Of a stretch of DNA of 42,904 nucleotides, positions 1-8,321 are shown in pieces. The stretch is from Verrucomicrobiota bacterium (GTDB lineage Bacteria > Verrucomicrobiota > Verrucomicrobiia > Limisphaerales > Fontisphaeraceae). Location: NCBI GenBank assembly GCA_037139415.1, contig JBAXGN010000050.1, positions 1 to 42,904 on the forward strand, read 5' to 3'. Position 1 is the first letter of the stretch, and the number at the start of each line of letters is the position of its first letter. Under the pieces are notes generated by a model that ran no database searches, was not told the DNA's origin, and was given only the letters and a program-made list of their open reading frames with translations. Made by a program: the position numbers and the translations under genes.

Positions 1-102
1 TTATTCAAAAACCTGCAAAAAATCCGCATTGTTAAGTCCGACAGGCTGCTAGGAACCAAAAAATGGGAACAATGATAACCATTCCAGTTTATGCCCCGAC
101 CG

Positions 103-180
103 AATAGCCAAGTGTTGACCAACGTCACCGATGCCTTGGGACGCTAGAATGCTTGGGTGTACGGCCCCACCGGCTATGAT
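103..180 (+). pseudogene. Possible RHS/YD-repeat protein remnant
   Basis: Read from 103, the frame gives NSQVLTNVTDALGR, then a TAG stop at 145-147, then NAWVYGPTGYDYS. The pattern LTNVTDALGR followed by a G-Y-D segment resembles YD/RHS repeats, which are common in large Verrucomicrobiota surface proteins. There is no start, there is an internal stop, and only about 25 residues are recognisable. It may be a decayed fragment or chance similarity. Confidence 0.25.
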
Positions 181-523
181 TATTCATTCCGAAAGCCACA
201 ACTGGCCCGCAGAAAAAGCAAAGAGTCCATTCATAGACTGGTTCGTTTTCGTCTTTAGCCAGGCTTGCTCAGGTTACACCTTCTGATTCCCAGATTCTCT
301 CCTGGCTTTCAGCTTTCGCGTTTTTAGCATGTTTCGCGGTTTAAATTCCTCGCCCGCTTTAACTTCTGCCGCCAAGCCCCTGTCTTCTTCTGGTCATTCT
401 AACTCCAAACTCCCAGTTCCTATCTTCTTCAGTCAAATTTTTCTGCCGGTTTCATCTTTCTGCTAGATTCCATCCCCATTTTACCGGCCTTTCCCCCTAA
501 AAATATTTTTCAAACTTTTTTGA

Positions 524-548
524 GGGTAGGACCGTATTTGTCCTACCC
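524..548 (+). promoter_or_regulatory. Perfect 9-bp stem-loop ahead of a small ORF
   Basis: GGGTAGGAC (524-532) pairs perfectly with GTCCTACCC (540-548) around a 7-nt loop. It lies 25 nt before the ATG at 574 and is preceded by an A/T-rich tract (498-522). It is not followed by a T-run on the plus strand and is followed by A-rich sequence on the minus strand, so it does not look like a rho-independent terminator. A leader hairpin or protein-binding palindrome is more likely. Confidence 0.5.
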
Positions 549-573
549 CCCTTGCTACGCTGTTTCGCGAAAG

Positions 574-843
574 ATGAACATTATGAACACAAAATACGAA
601 TTAACGACCATGAATAACAACCCTTGGACCCGGCAGGAAAAGTTCCTGCTCTTCGTCAATCAGGGCGCGATTGCCCGCGACCTCACCCAAGGCACCCGCG
701 ACAGCTACCGTATCGCACAACTCGCCCGTGCCGTCCCCGCCGCCGAAATCCCGGAGGACCCGGCCTCCGCCGCCTTCGACTTCCTCGCCTACCTCGACCG
801 CCGCACCCGCGCCAAGCGCTGGATGATCAGTGTCCCTGAATAA
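574..843 (+). CDS. Small hypothetical protein (89 aa, or 77 aa from 610)
   Basis: No known domain is recognised. Three in-frame ATGs occur at 574, 583 and 610. The last gives a 77-residue protein beginning MNNNPWTRQEKFLLF, and the protein-like part starts there, so 610 may be the true start. The sequence contains a basic/aromatic N-terminus, a helical RDSYRIAQLARAVP segment and a C-terminal DFLAYLDRRTRAKRWMI helix. It resembles a small soluble helical protein, perhaps nucleic-acid binding, but this is only an impression. There is no clear Shine-Dalgarno sequence. The hairpin at 524-548 lies just upstream and no partner gene is adjacent. An overlapping reading on the opposite strand (789-1055) has less protein-like sequence. 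Confidence 0.5.
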   Translation: MNIMNTKYELTTMNNNPWTRQEKFLLFVNQGAIARDLTQGTRDSYRIAQLARAVPAAEIPEDPASAAFDFLAYLDRRTRAKRWMISVPE

Positions 844-944
844 CCTGCTCTTCCTCGATGCAAACCATCAAAATGGGGCGGTTGAAAATGGAATCCCTTT
901 GGCAACCGTCCCATTTTGCATTTTTGTGCCTGAACATATTTCAC

Positions 945-1015
945 TCCGCATTCCGCAATCCGAAATCGAGGGTTCCGCATTTGAATTATTCTCCTCCGGG
1001 AGGAAACCACCTTCC
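945..1015. repeat. Dispersed repeat module, copy 1
   Basis: This segment holds ATTCCGC-type iterations, CCGAAATCGAG, TTCCGCAT, TTTGAATTATT and a small CCTCCGGGAGG palindrome, in that order. The same modules in the same order occur at 34968-35048. It is a non-coding interspersed repeat of unknown origin. Confidence 0.6.
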
Positions 1016-1101
1016 CGAAAACCCTGCTACCCTGCCTCGCATGAATGACAAACATATTGTCCGCCAGCCAGTCTCGCGATCACGCGCGAATCGCACTCCT
1101 T

Positions 1102-1128
1102 TTCCCATTCGTCCTATCGGTCCCATCG
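1102..1128. repeat. Degenerate 9-bp repeat (GTCCYATCG), short array
   Basis: Units TTCCCATTC, GTCCTATCG and GTCCCATCG follow one another. The opposite strand would read as a Gly/Pro/Ile/Met-like low-complexity peptide, which explains spurious open frames. A longer array of the same family lies at 34748-34870. Confidence 0.6.
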
Positions 1129-1442
1129 GCACTTCGGATTTGCCCCTTATTCTCGGGCATTCCCTTCTCACTCTTCCCGCCCTTCACACGTTTTCACTAT
1201 GGTTCCATTTTCATGCCATCCAAAATCAAAACCTCGTACTAGTTTCATCCTAGTTTTGTAAACGCTGAATCTGCCCGCATTTTGCTATTAGTGATTCTGC
1301 CGTGCGGCGCCTATGCGTTTCATCGGTTGTGTCCGAGCCCACTCTCGAGTCCGTTTTAGAAGACCGCTTCCGTGAGGTCTTCAGATTGGAGAAGGCGCAG
1401 ATACTGGTTCACCAATTTACCCATAGTGCGGGACACGCCCTT

Positions 1443-2813
1443 TTATTCCACTTTAATATTGCTGACCATGTACACCCCTTCTTTTTCCGGGATATCGCTG
1501 GCGAGCCGGAGGGGGCGGCGCTGCGCGGCAGGATCAGCCAGGGTCACCCCCAGCCGATAGGTCCCCGGTTTCAAGTTGGCCGGCAGGGCGAGCACGGCGT
1601 CCGCTGGTTGTTCTCCCGGCAGCCAGTTGGCGGGCAGGGATTGGGAGTCACGGGTTAACACCGTCTGCCCGGCTGCGTCCAGCAGCAGGACGCGCAGCAC
1701 ATACGGATAATATAATTTGCCGACCCCCACGTTGGCCCACTTCATCCGCACGTTGAGTGTCGCGCCGGGTTTGATGGCGGCCTCGTGGGTCAACTCGCGC
1801 AGTACAAACCGGTAACCTGCCAGGCGGGCGAGCTTTTGCAGTTGCGGCATGGCTTCCGGCGGCACGCGTCCGACGTTGTCGTTGATGTACGTGACGTGAT
1901 GGGTGAGCATGAATTGCACGGCGGCGTCAAAGGACCATTGGCGGCTTTTCAGGTAATCGTAATCACCGAACCACTCGAACACCACCGGCGCTTTCTTCCA
2001 AGTGTCGGCCATGCCATCCACGGCGGCGTATTTCTTCGAGCCGATCCAGTTCTGCTCATGCCAGGGCGAGCCAACGCCATCGCGACGGAATCCGGTGCCG
2101 TGCGCCAGGGCGTATTTCAGCACCGCAGCGTCGTCGGACATGAACACTAGCGGGGTTTTGCGGAAGGCTTTCAGATACATATCCACGATTTGTGTGCGCA
2201 CCTCGACGGGTGCGGGATGCTTGGTATGCCACTCGCCCCAGACACCATAGGAGCCAATATCGAGAAACTCGATGCCGGGATGGCCATCATAGCGTTTGCC
2301 CAAGGCGGCGATGAACGCCCCGTGTTCCCGGAGATAGATGGGGTCGGCATAATCCGGTTCAATGCGCGGAATCGGTGTGCCACCACTGGTGGGATCAGCA
2401 CCACCCACGTTGTACTCGAATCCTTTGGCGCCTGCATCGAACATCCACTTGGGCGAGGTATAATAGCCCTTGCTGTGCGCGCTGCACGTCATGACCCGCA
2501 GGGAAACCGTCGCGTCGCGCGGCTTCCACGCGGCGATGACATCATCAATCAAGGCCCAGTTGTATTTGCCTTGTTCCGGTTCGGCATCCGCCCAACCGAA
2601 ACGCACATACACCACCGAACAGGGGAAGCGCGGTTCCTTGGTGGGCTTGCGATTCTGATTCATCCAACCCTGGCCGGGATTGGCGAACAGCGCATCGGTT
2701 TCGCGGAATCGCACCTGGCGCACATTCTCCGCCGCCCGCAGACCATCGCCCGCCAAGGCAGCCGCTAGCAGCAGCCATACCGAGGCATTACCTGATAATA
2801 TCATTTGTCGCAT
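1443..2813 (-). CDS. Secreted DUF4832 / glycoside-hydrolase-like protein
   Basis: A 456-residue exported protein. The ATG at 2813 was chosen because it gives a signal peptide (MRQMILSGNASVWLLLAAALAGDGLRA); an open frame extends upstream to 3086 but runs through repeat DNA. A second ATG at 2804 is also possible. After the signal come a TIM-barrel-like region (YVRFGWADAEPEQGKYNW, which resembles the start of GH42-like barrels, and FLDIGSYGVWGEWHT with candidate acidic residues) and a C-terminal beta-sandwich-like region from about residue 340 (TYINDNVGR to VYMVSNIKVE). This layout matches DUF4874/DUF4832 proteins, which are presumed glycosidases. Substrate unknown. It appears monocistronic. Confidence 0.75.
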   Translation of the reverse strand: MRQMILSGNASVWLLLAAALAGDGLRAAENVRQVRFRETDALFANPGQGWMNQNRKPTKEPRFPCSVVYVRFGWADAEPEQGKYNWALIDDVIAAWKPRDATVSLRVMTCSAHSKGYYTSPKWMFDAGAKGFEYNVGGADPTSGGTPIPRIEPDYADPIYLREHGAFIAALGKRYDGHPGIEFLDIGSYGVWGEWHTKHPAPVEVRTQIVDMYLKAFRKTPLVFMSDDAAVLKYALAHGTGFRRDGVGSPWHEQNWIGSKKYAAVDGMADTWKKAPVVFEWFGDYDYLKSRQWSFDAAVQFMLTHHVTYINDNVGRVPPEAMPQLQKLARLAGYRFVLRELTHEAAIKPGATLNVRMKWANVGVGKLYYPYVLRVLLLDAAGQTVLTRDSQSLPANWLPGEQPADAVLALPANLKPGTYRLGVTLADPAAQRRPLRLASDIPEKEGVYMVSNIKVE

Positions 2814-2946
2814 AGCGATGGACAATAAACGTTCTTCCCGGCCCGGCAAGCCAGAAGCGCAAGCCCAAATCCACGCCTTAGCGGACCGCGAAACACTTCC
2901 TCCATTCCGCAGGTTCTTCGCTGTTTTCGGTGGAATACGCAGTGGA

Positions 2947-2976
2947 ATCCCGAATTCCGAATTCCGAGATCCGAAA
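2947..2976. repeat. ATTCCGA-type degenerate tandem repeat
   Basis: Successive CGAATTCC / GAATTCCGAG / ATCCGAAAA units form a short degenerate tandem run upstream of the DUF4832 gene. It is the same word family as 945-970, 20981-21013 and 34968-35003. Non-coding. Confidence 0.55.
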
Positions 2977-3011
2977 ATACGCCACCTCCATGAGGAGAGC
3001 CACCGACGCCT

Positions 3012-3237
3012 GTGGCCGTCACCGGGCTGGAAAGGCAGCTTGCCGAGTTTCTCCGCAAAAGGCGGGGCGAGTTGACGTTTCAGCAATGGTCACGCAAACT
3101 GGGGCTGCCAACCTCCACCTTGTTCCTCCACCTTGTTCCGACTGGAAAACCAGGAACCGAGCATTACCCTCCGCCGGCTGCAACAAGTCATGAGCCGCCT
3201 GAATTGCTCATTGCAGGACATTTTTGTGGGCAAGTAG
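3012..3237 (+). pseudogene. Small XRE-like helix-turn-helix regulator broken by a 13-bp tandem duplication
   Basis: From the GTG at 3012 (GAGGAG at 2992-2997 upstream) the frame reads VTGLERQLAEFLRKRRGE, then LTFQQWSRKLGLPTSTLF, a typical helix-turn-helix. The 13-mer CTCCACCTTGTTC then occurs twice in tandem (3113-3125 and 3126-3138) and shifts the frame. Removing one copy restores TSTLF-RLENQEPSITLRRLQQ and continues to a TAG at 3235-3237, giving a complete protein of about 70 residues ending CSLQDIFVGK. The repaired sequence looks like a stand-alone Cro/CI-type DNA-binding protein. Unrepaired, the frame continues as nonsense to 3299. No target operator can be named. The break could be a real mutation, slipped-strand phase variation or an assembly error. 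Confidence 0.75.
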
Positions 3238-3284
3238 GGATTGCACTCCGTCCGGCCATGCCTGCCGAAAAAACGGTTTCCCCT

Positions 3285-6200
3285 CTATTTATCCGGTGAT
3301 GGCGGCGTGTCCGTGCCCGGAGCATCCAGATCGGGAAGCACCAGTTTCCTGATGGTTTGCAGCGGATGCAGCAGCGGCCCAAGGTAGAGCGCCTCGGTCT
3401 TGGGATCGTTCAGCGAGCCGGTCACTTTGTACACGAAGATTTTGGAAAACGGCTTGATGACCAGGTTGAGCAGCGCGCCGACCACATTGGCGTCCTTGAG
3501 CCACTCCGCCTCCACCCGCGCATTGACGCGGCCTTCAAAATCCACCGTGCCGCGATAGCGCATGCGGAACGGGTTGGCGGAAATTTGCAAGTCGCGCGAG
3601 GTGACCACGCTGTTGGTGATGGTAAAGCTGGCGGTGGCGGCGGTGGCGCGGGAGTTGCCCAGGCCGGACGTCAAGCCGTTCATGATTTGGGAGAACACGC
3701 CGAAAATGGGCATGTCCCACAGGAGGCCGTTACGGAGGGTGGCCTGGCCAAAGCCCTGCCAGCTCTGCCAGTCCGCGGCATTGGCATGCGTGACGTTGAG
3801 TTCGGCAGAGAGCACGCCATCAAGCTTGTTGCTGGCCTGGTTCACATCGGCCATGAAGGCGTTGAACTGCACTTCCTGCAAGGTCGCCTGCAACGCGTAG
3901 TCCGTGCCTTTGGCCGCCAAGTCAAATTGCAAGTTACCCTCCAGCCGGCCGCCGTAGAAATCCGCGACCAGGTTGGTGATGAGCAGTTTATCCCCCAGCC
4001 ACCAGACGGTGCCGGCAACCTGGCTGGGATTGAAGCGCCACCAGTGGAACGGGCCGCCGGAGACGGTGAACTTGACGTCGGCAACCCCTTTGTCATTCAG
4101 GGGAATCACGCCTTCCACGAGGGCGCGGGGCGGATGTTTGAATTGATAGGCCTCAATCACCTCGAAGGTCTGCGGACCAATGCATTTGGTGACCGCCGCC
4201 GGTTCCATGCTACCGTGCGCGTTCGTCAGGTGCAGCATCAGCGTGTTGAAATCCACCATCACCAGATCCGCATCGGCGCGCTCGCCCGGACGCTCGGCCA
4301 GGGGGTTGATGAAGGACAGGATTTTATCCCGGTATTGGACGCGTGATTCCAAGCGGCTGATGGGCACGCCGCGCATCACGAAATTGGTGGCGCGCACGGT
4401 GCCCGTGCCGGTGAGGTCAAAATCCGGCTGCCAGCGTCCGGTTACGTCCGCATCCACCAGCGGATGGCCGTTCCATTGAAACCAGTCGAACACCTGGGTG
4501 ATATTGGTGTTCAAAACGGGCGCGATAATTCTCGGGTCCAGCGCGCTTTTCACTTGGGCGTGAAAGGTCTTGCGGTTCAGATCGCTTTCCCCGGATATCC
4601 ACATCTCGTCATCCGCACTGCGCGCATAAAACGCCGGGACCCGCCACACCCCGTTGGTGAAGGTGGCCCGGGTGCGCGCCTCGGACAGCATGATCCCGCC
4701 ATACACCACCCCGGCGGCGCGCGCATCCCCAGCGAGCGACAGCGTGGGCCACACTGCGGCCGCCCAATTGGTTTCCGGCCAATCCCATGGCGGCAGCACG
4801 GCCCGCGCCTGGAGGTTCAGCACGGGCGGCTTGCTCCAGGTGATCTGCTCCAGGAACTGCCGGATCGCCGGCTCCATCACCGGGCTTAATTTGCGCGCAT
4901 CAAAATCGGATCGGGCACCGATCCGCACCTCGCGCGTGGCGACGTCCAGCCGTCCGGTCACCGTCAGCGCGCCGCCATTCAGTTGCGCCTGCCAGCGATC
5001 CAACGCCAGCACCGGGCCGCGCCAATTGCCCTCCATCTGCACGCGGTCCAACGCCAACTTAAAAGCCTCCACCCCTTGCAGGTCCAGCGTCCAATGCGCC
5101 GGCCAGCCTTCCAGTTTTTCCCAAGCACCCCAACTGGCGTCCGCGTGCTTCACCAGGTTGGTGCCCAAGCGGGAAAGGTCCATTTGCACCGCGGCGGTTT
5201 TGGCCTGGCCCCAAGGGGTTTGCAGCCGGCTCACCGAGGCTTTCATGGCCATGGTTTCCGGGCATTGATCCAACGCGGCGAGCAGACATTGTAGCTGATA
5301 GCGCCCGTCGGCAACGGAGCCGAATTTAGGAAATAGCGCGGCCCCGGCCTCAACTTCCGCCTCCAGGTTTATCCGCGCGGCCGGTGGCGGAGCAGGCGTC
5401 ATCCGGGCGATGATTTTGGCGCGCTCAAGGCTGGCCCAGGCGCTGTACAATTTCTGCGCTTCAATCACCAGGTTGGTGGCGGTGGATTGCAGGTCCGCCT
5501 CGACGCTCACCCGCTCACCCCGACACCATTTGGTATCCAGCGCATCGCAAGTGACATGCAGCGAACGGCAGACGGGCGCGTCGCCGAACCGGAATAGCCC
5601 GGCCTCCGCGCGCAATTGGACTTGCCGTGCCCGGCCCCAGACGGTATCGGCCAGTCCAGCGCTCAGGCGCAGGGACAATTCGGTTTGCGCCGAATTGGTG
5701 GCCGACTGCAAACTGACAGCCAAGGTGGCATCGCTCAGGCGGCCATACGGCGTTTGCGCGTCGCGCGCGATGAGGTTGACGCTGCCTTGCAGGTTGGACC
5801 AGGCGTTGGCGTCAGCCTTGAATTGGAGGGTGATCTGGGGCGGCGCCTGAAATTGCCAGTTGGTCAGCGTGTGCGCAAATTTGAGCAGTAATGCATCCGG
5901 CTGGAGCGCCGGGGGCCGGGCGGCACCGTTGGTCGCCGGCGAGGCGCGCAGCCGGGAGGCATGGTCCAGGCGACCGGTAACAGTGATGTCCACGCCGTGG
6001 AACCGCCCTTTCAGAAAACTCAGGTCCCAGCGGTCATCCTTGCCCAGCCAGAGGCTGGCGCTCAGGTTGGTGATGGCCAGCGGGTGGCTGGGTTGCGGGC
6101 CGGCGAAATGCCAGTTCAGGCAGCCGCCACGAAACTGTAATTTTTCCACTTCCAAACGGCCGTGCAGCAGCGCCTCCGCATTCAGGCCCACCACCAATTC

Positions 6201-6488
6201 ATCCAGCGTCATCTGGGGGCCGTTCACCCGCTGCGCGTGGCGAAACGCGACGTTTTCCGCCACCACCCCGCGATCCCAGCGGAAGCGGATTTTCTGATAT
6301 TCCACTTCCATCCCGTGCGTGCGTAATTGCTCCAGGATGCGGTTCTTGAGAAAATCGGGCAGCCCAGCCTGGCTGATGTAGAGCAGGAACCCGGCGAGTC
6401 CCAGCACCAGCAGCAGGAACGCGATGCGAAAAAATCGGAAGATGCGTCGCGCGCTGGTCCAGATTCGCCGGCCAAGGGTGTCGGGCAT
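3285..6488 (-). CDS. AsmA/TamB-like inner-membrane-anchored protein
   Basis: A 1067-residue protein with one N-terminal membrane helix (about residues 21-38) and a very long predicted periplasmic body rich in beta-strand patterns (repeated LxVTGRLDxxxR and xxLxLxA segments). It ends in an AsmA-like C-terminal region (about 900-1040: RNGLLWDMPIFGVFSQI, then FRMRYRGTVDFEGRVNARVEAEWL and VTGSLNDPKTEAL). Family members form bridge-like structures linked to outer-membrane lipid or protein traffic. It is the last gene of the five-gene minus-strand operon, 9 nt after the DUF4340 stop, with AAGG ahead of the ATG. Placement behind a GldA-F-G-like exporter suggests a role in envelope transport; that link is inference. 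Confidence 0.85.
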   Translation of the reverse strand: MPDTLGRRIWTSARRIFRFFRIAFLLLVLGLAGFLLYISQAGLPDFLKNRILEQLRTHGMEVEYQKIRFRWDRGVVAENVAFRHAQRVNGPQMTLDELVVGLNAEALLHGRLEVEKLQFRGGCLNWHFAGPQPSHPLAITNLSASLWLGKDDRWDLSFLKGRFHGVDITVTGRLDHASRLRASPATNGAARPPALQPDALLLKFAHTLTNWQFQAPPQITLQFKADANAWSNLQGSVNLIARDAQTPYGRLSDATLAVSLQSATNSAQTELSLRLSAGLADTVWGRARQVQLRAEAGLFRFGDAPVCRSLHVTCDALDTKWCRGERVSVEADLQSTATNLVIEAQKLYSAWASLERAKIIARMTPAPPPAARINLEAEVEAGAALFPKFGSVADGRYQLQCLLAALDQCPETMAMKASVSRLQTPWGQAKTAAVQMDLSRLGTNLVKHADASWGAWEKLEGWPAHWTLDLQGVEAFKLALDRVQMEGNWRGPVLALDRWQAQLNGGALTVTGRLDVATREVRIGARSDFDARKLSPVMEPAIRQFLEQITWSKPPVLNLQARAVLPPWDWPETNWAAAVWPTLSLAGDARAAGVVYGGIMLSEARTRATFTNGVWRVPAFYARSADDEMWISGESDLNRKTFHAQVKSALDPRIIAPVLNTNITQVFDWFQWNGHPLVDADVTGRWQPDFDLTGTGTVRATNFVMRGVPISRLESRVQYRDKILSFINPLAERPGERADADLVMVDFNTLMLHLTNAHGSMEPAAVTKCIGPQTFEVIEAYQFKHPPRALVEGVIPLNDKGVADVKFTVSGGPFHWWRFNPSQVAGTVWWLGDKLLITNLVADFYGGRLEGNLQFDLAAKGTDYALQATLQEVQFNAFMADVNQASNKLDGVLSAELNVTHANAADWQSWQGFGQATLRNGLLWDMPIFGVFSQIMNGLTSGLGNSRATAATASFTITNSVVTSRDLQISANPFRMRYRGTVDFEGRVNARVEAEWLKDANVVGALLNLVIKPFSKIFVYKVTGSLNDPKTEALYLGPLLHPLQTIRKLVLPDLDAPGTDTPPSPDK

Positions 6489-6497
6489 AGCGGGACC

Positions 6498-8303
6498 TTA
6501 TTTCTCCGGCCCAGCCGGCCGTTTAAGGGGCAAATCCCGTTGGATCATCTGGAACAACTGCCAGGGGAACTGGAATATCCATGGCTGGCCTTCCAGTTGC
6601 ACTGTGGCCAGCGGTATCTGGCTGCGTAGCGAGGGGCCAAACTCCACCGCCAGGGTTTGCGTTCGGTCGCCGTCACGCAGCTCCAACTCCAGGCGATAAC
6701 TGTGGTTGGTAAATCCCAGATTGGTCCTGGCCTCCTCACCCCGCCCAAACCACGCCCCGGCAGTCAACTCACCCAGCCGGTACACGATTTCTTCCACCGC
6801 ATATTCATTGACCAGCCCTTCGGAGCCGGGTGCCAGCAGCCATTCATTGGTGCCCCGGTGCAGGAGTTGCATGGTCCGTCCGCCCTGGCTCACGGTGAAC
6901 CGCGTCACATTGGTGGCGGAAAAATTCCATACGCGGCGGTCGCGCAGTTGCCATGCGTATTGGGGAACCTTGAGAAAATCTTCTTCGCGCACCGCGTACA
7001 CTGAGGATTCATCGGGGCGCCGCGCAAAAAAACGCCCGGCGGCGTTGGTGCCAAAATCTGCCTGTGCCAGGACGCTGTTGGTGACAGCGGTGCCATTGGT
7101 ATTGCCAGCCTTGAAAAAGACTTGTGCCATCGGTTTTTCCAGACCGTAGCCGGCAAAATCCGTCACCACATCCTTCTCGAACTCGGCCACCTCGAACGAA
7201 TAGAGGTCGGCGATCAATTCCCGCACCAAAGAGTTGTCGGCGGGCAAATCGAGCGGTTCCACCAACCGCCATTGGTTGGTGCCGGTTTTGCGAATCACGA
7301 TGTTCTCTTGCTGGCGGACTTCAATTTGCGTGACGGCCCCCGGAGGAAACGCGAGCAAATGCCGGTCACGCAAAGTAACAAACGGCACCTGCAACTGCTC
7401 CGCCAAGTCATGCGGTACCAACACCACATTGGTGTGGGACATGCGCCGCGCGTACACCAGGTCGGGATTGTTTGTGACACCCGCGCCGAATTGCACCACC
7501 AGCAGATCGTTGGTGCCCGCCCCCAACACCAGTTCGAACTTGGGCGGCTGCAAACCGTACGGTTCCAGTTCGACACCCGGATTGTCCGTGACAAAACGGC
7601 TCACCCGCGCCTGCAAACACTTTAACAAAGCGCTTTCCACCTTGACGCGATCCGCCCGCGCCTGCATGGGCTTGCTCAGGCGCCAGAGCCGGTTCGTGGT
7701 ATTAAATTGAAGCGCATAACCCACCCCTTTGGTGGTGGAACGCACCTCAAAGCGATCAAAGGCCGTGCCCCCCGGCAAGCTCAACAGCGCCGTGCTGCGC
7801 CAGGCGTCGGCGTTCTCCGGGATCAGGCTCAGCAGGGAGGCATCCATGGTATAAACATCCTCCACGCCCACCACGCGCACATACACCTGACCACCCACCG
7901 GGGTAAGCGCGCCGACCTGCACTTCAGTGCGCGTGTCGCCCTGCTGCGCCACAATCAACGCCGCCGGGTCTGCCAGCCCGAAATCGGCCAGAGTTTTGGC
8001 GTGGATCGGGTTCTGCCGCTCCATGCGCGCCAGTGCCTGCAATAAATTATCCACCATCACTGGCTGCGCGGGATAATTGACCGGCGCCGCCAACCGCCAA
8101 CTCTCCCCCTCGCGCTGCAACCTCACAAACTGCGTGCCGCGCCGCACCTGTAACGCGCCGACCGCCTGGGGACGGAATTGGGGTAACAAGAGGGTGGGTC
8201 CCAGCGGGCCGGCGGCGCGATCCCAGTGCCGTTCAAAGAAAAATATGAAGGTGAACAGCCCCACCGCCAGCAAAAACCAGAACCATGTGCCTTTTGTGTT
8301 CAA
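6498..8303 (-). CDS. DUF4340 domain-containing protein
   Basis: A 601-residue protein with an N-terminal membrane anchor (about residues 6-23, FWFLLAVGLFTFIFFFE) followed by tandem DUF4340 modules. These carry the characteristic phrasing (VRLQREGESWRLAAPVNYPA, then ADFGLADPAALIV, then KTGTNQWRLVEPLDLPAD, VTDFAGYGLEKPMAQVFF). The function of DUF4340 is unknown, but it typically follows GldG-like genes. Here it lies 18 nt after the GldG-like gene and 9 nt before the AsmA-like gene, all on the minus strand. Most of the protein is predicted to be periplasmic. It may be an auxiliary subunit of the adjacent ABC system. Confidence 0.85.
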   Translation of the reverse strand: MNTKGTWFWFLLAVGLFTFIFFFERHWDRAAGPLGPTLLLPQFRPQAVGALQVRRGTQFVRLQREGESWRLAAPVNYPAQPVMVDNLLQALARMERQNPIHAKTLADFGLADPAALIVAQQGDTRTEVQVGALTPVGGQVYVRVVGVEDVYTMDASLLSLIPENADAWRSTALLSLPGGTAFDRFEVRSTTKGVGYALQFNTTNRLWRLSKPMQARADRVKVESALLKCLQARVSRFVTDNPGVELEPYGLQPPKFELVLGAGTNDLLVVQFGAGVTNNPDLVYARRMSHTNVVLVPHDLAEQLQVPFVTLRDRHLLAFPPGAVTQIEVRQQENIVIRKTGTNQWRLVEPLDLPADNSLVRELIADLYSFEVAEFEKDVVTDFAGYGLEKPMAQVFFKAGNTNGTAVTNSVLAQADFGTNAAGRFFARRPDESSVYAVREEDFLKVPQYAWQLRDRRVWNFSATNVTRFTVSQGGRTMQLLHRGTNEWLLAPGSEGLVNEYAVEEIVYRLGELTAGAWFGRGEEARTNLGFTNHSYRLELELRDGDRTQTLAVEFGPSLRSQIPLATVQLEGQPWIFQFPWQLFQMIQRDLPLKRPAGPEK

Positions 8304-8321
8304 CGTATAAAATCCAATGGT

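Larger units (their letters stand above)
1..573. other. Repeat-rich intergenic region without a convincing intact gene
   Basis: No convincing intact gene is visible before the small ORF at 574. The stretch near 103-180 reads as a degraded YD-repeat-like peptide. Positions about 400-475 carry a pyrimidine-rich stretch (CTCCAAACTCCCA, then TCTTCTTC, then a T-run and TGCC) that resembles a stretch near 35215-35265, so it is probably a dispersed intergenic repeat. An A/T-rich segment at about 498-522 leads into the hairpin at 524-548. Confidence 0.5.
844..1442. other. Intergenic region of dispersed degenerate repeats
   Basis: No gene is supported. Open frames here read through repeat DNA. The region holds an ATTCCGC/AATCCGAAATC-type run and the TTTGAATTATT plus GGGAGG module (about 945-1015), which recurs at about 34968-35048. 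It also has a short run of 9-mers GTCCTATCG/GTCCCATCG (1102-1128), which recurs in longer form at 34748-34870. A CTAGTTT direct repeat lies near 1240-1257. The rest, up to the end of the minus-strand gene at 1443, shows nothing recognisable. Confidence 0.6.

Noticed and set aside
858-1253. Open frame of 131 codons in the plus strand
   Set aside because: It reads through dispersed repeat modules and the 9-mer array. The peptide is low-complexity and lacks protein-like features.
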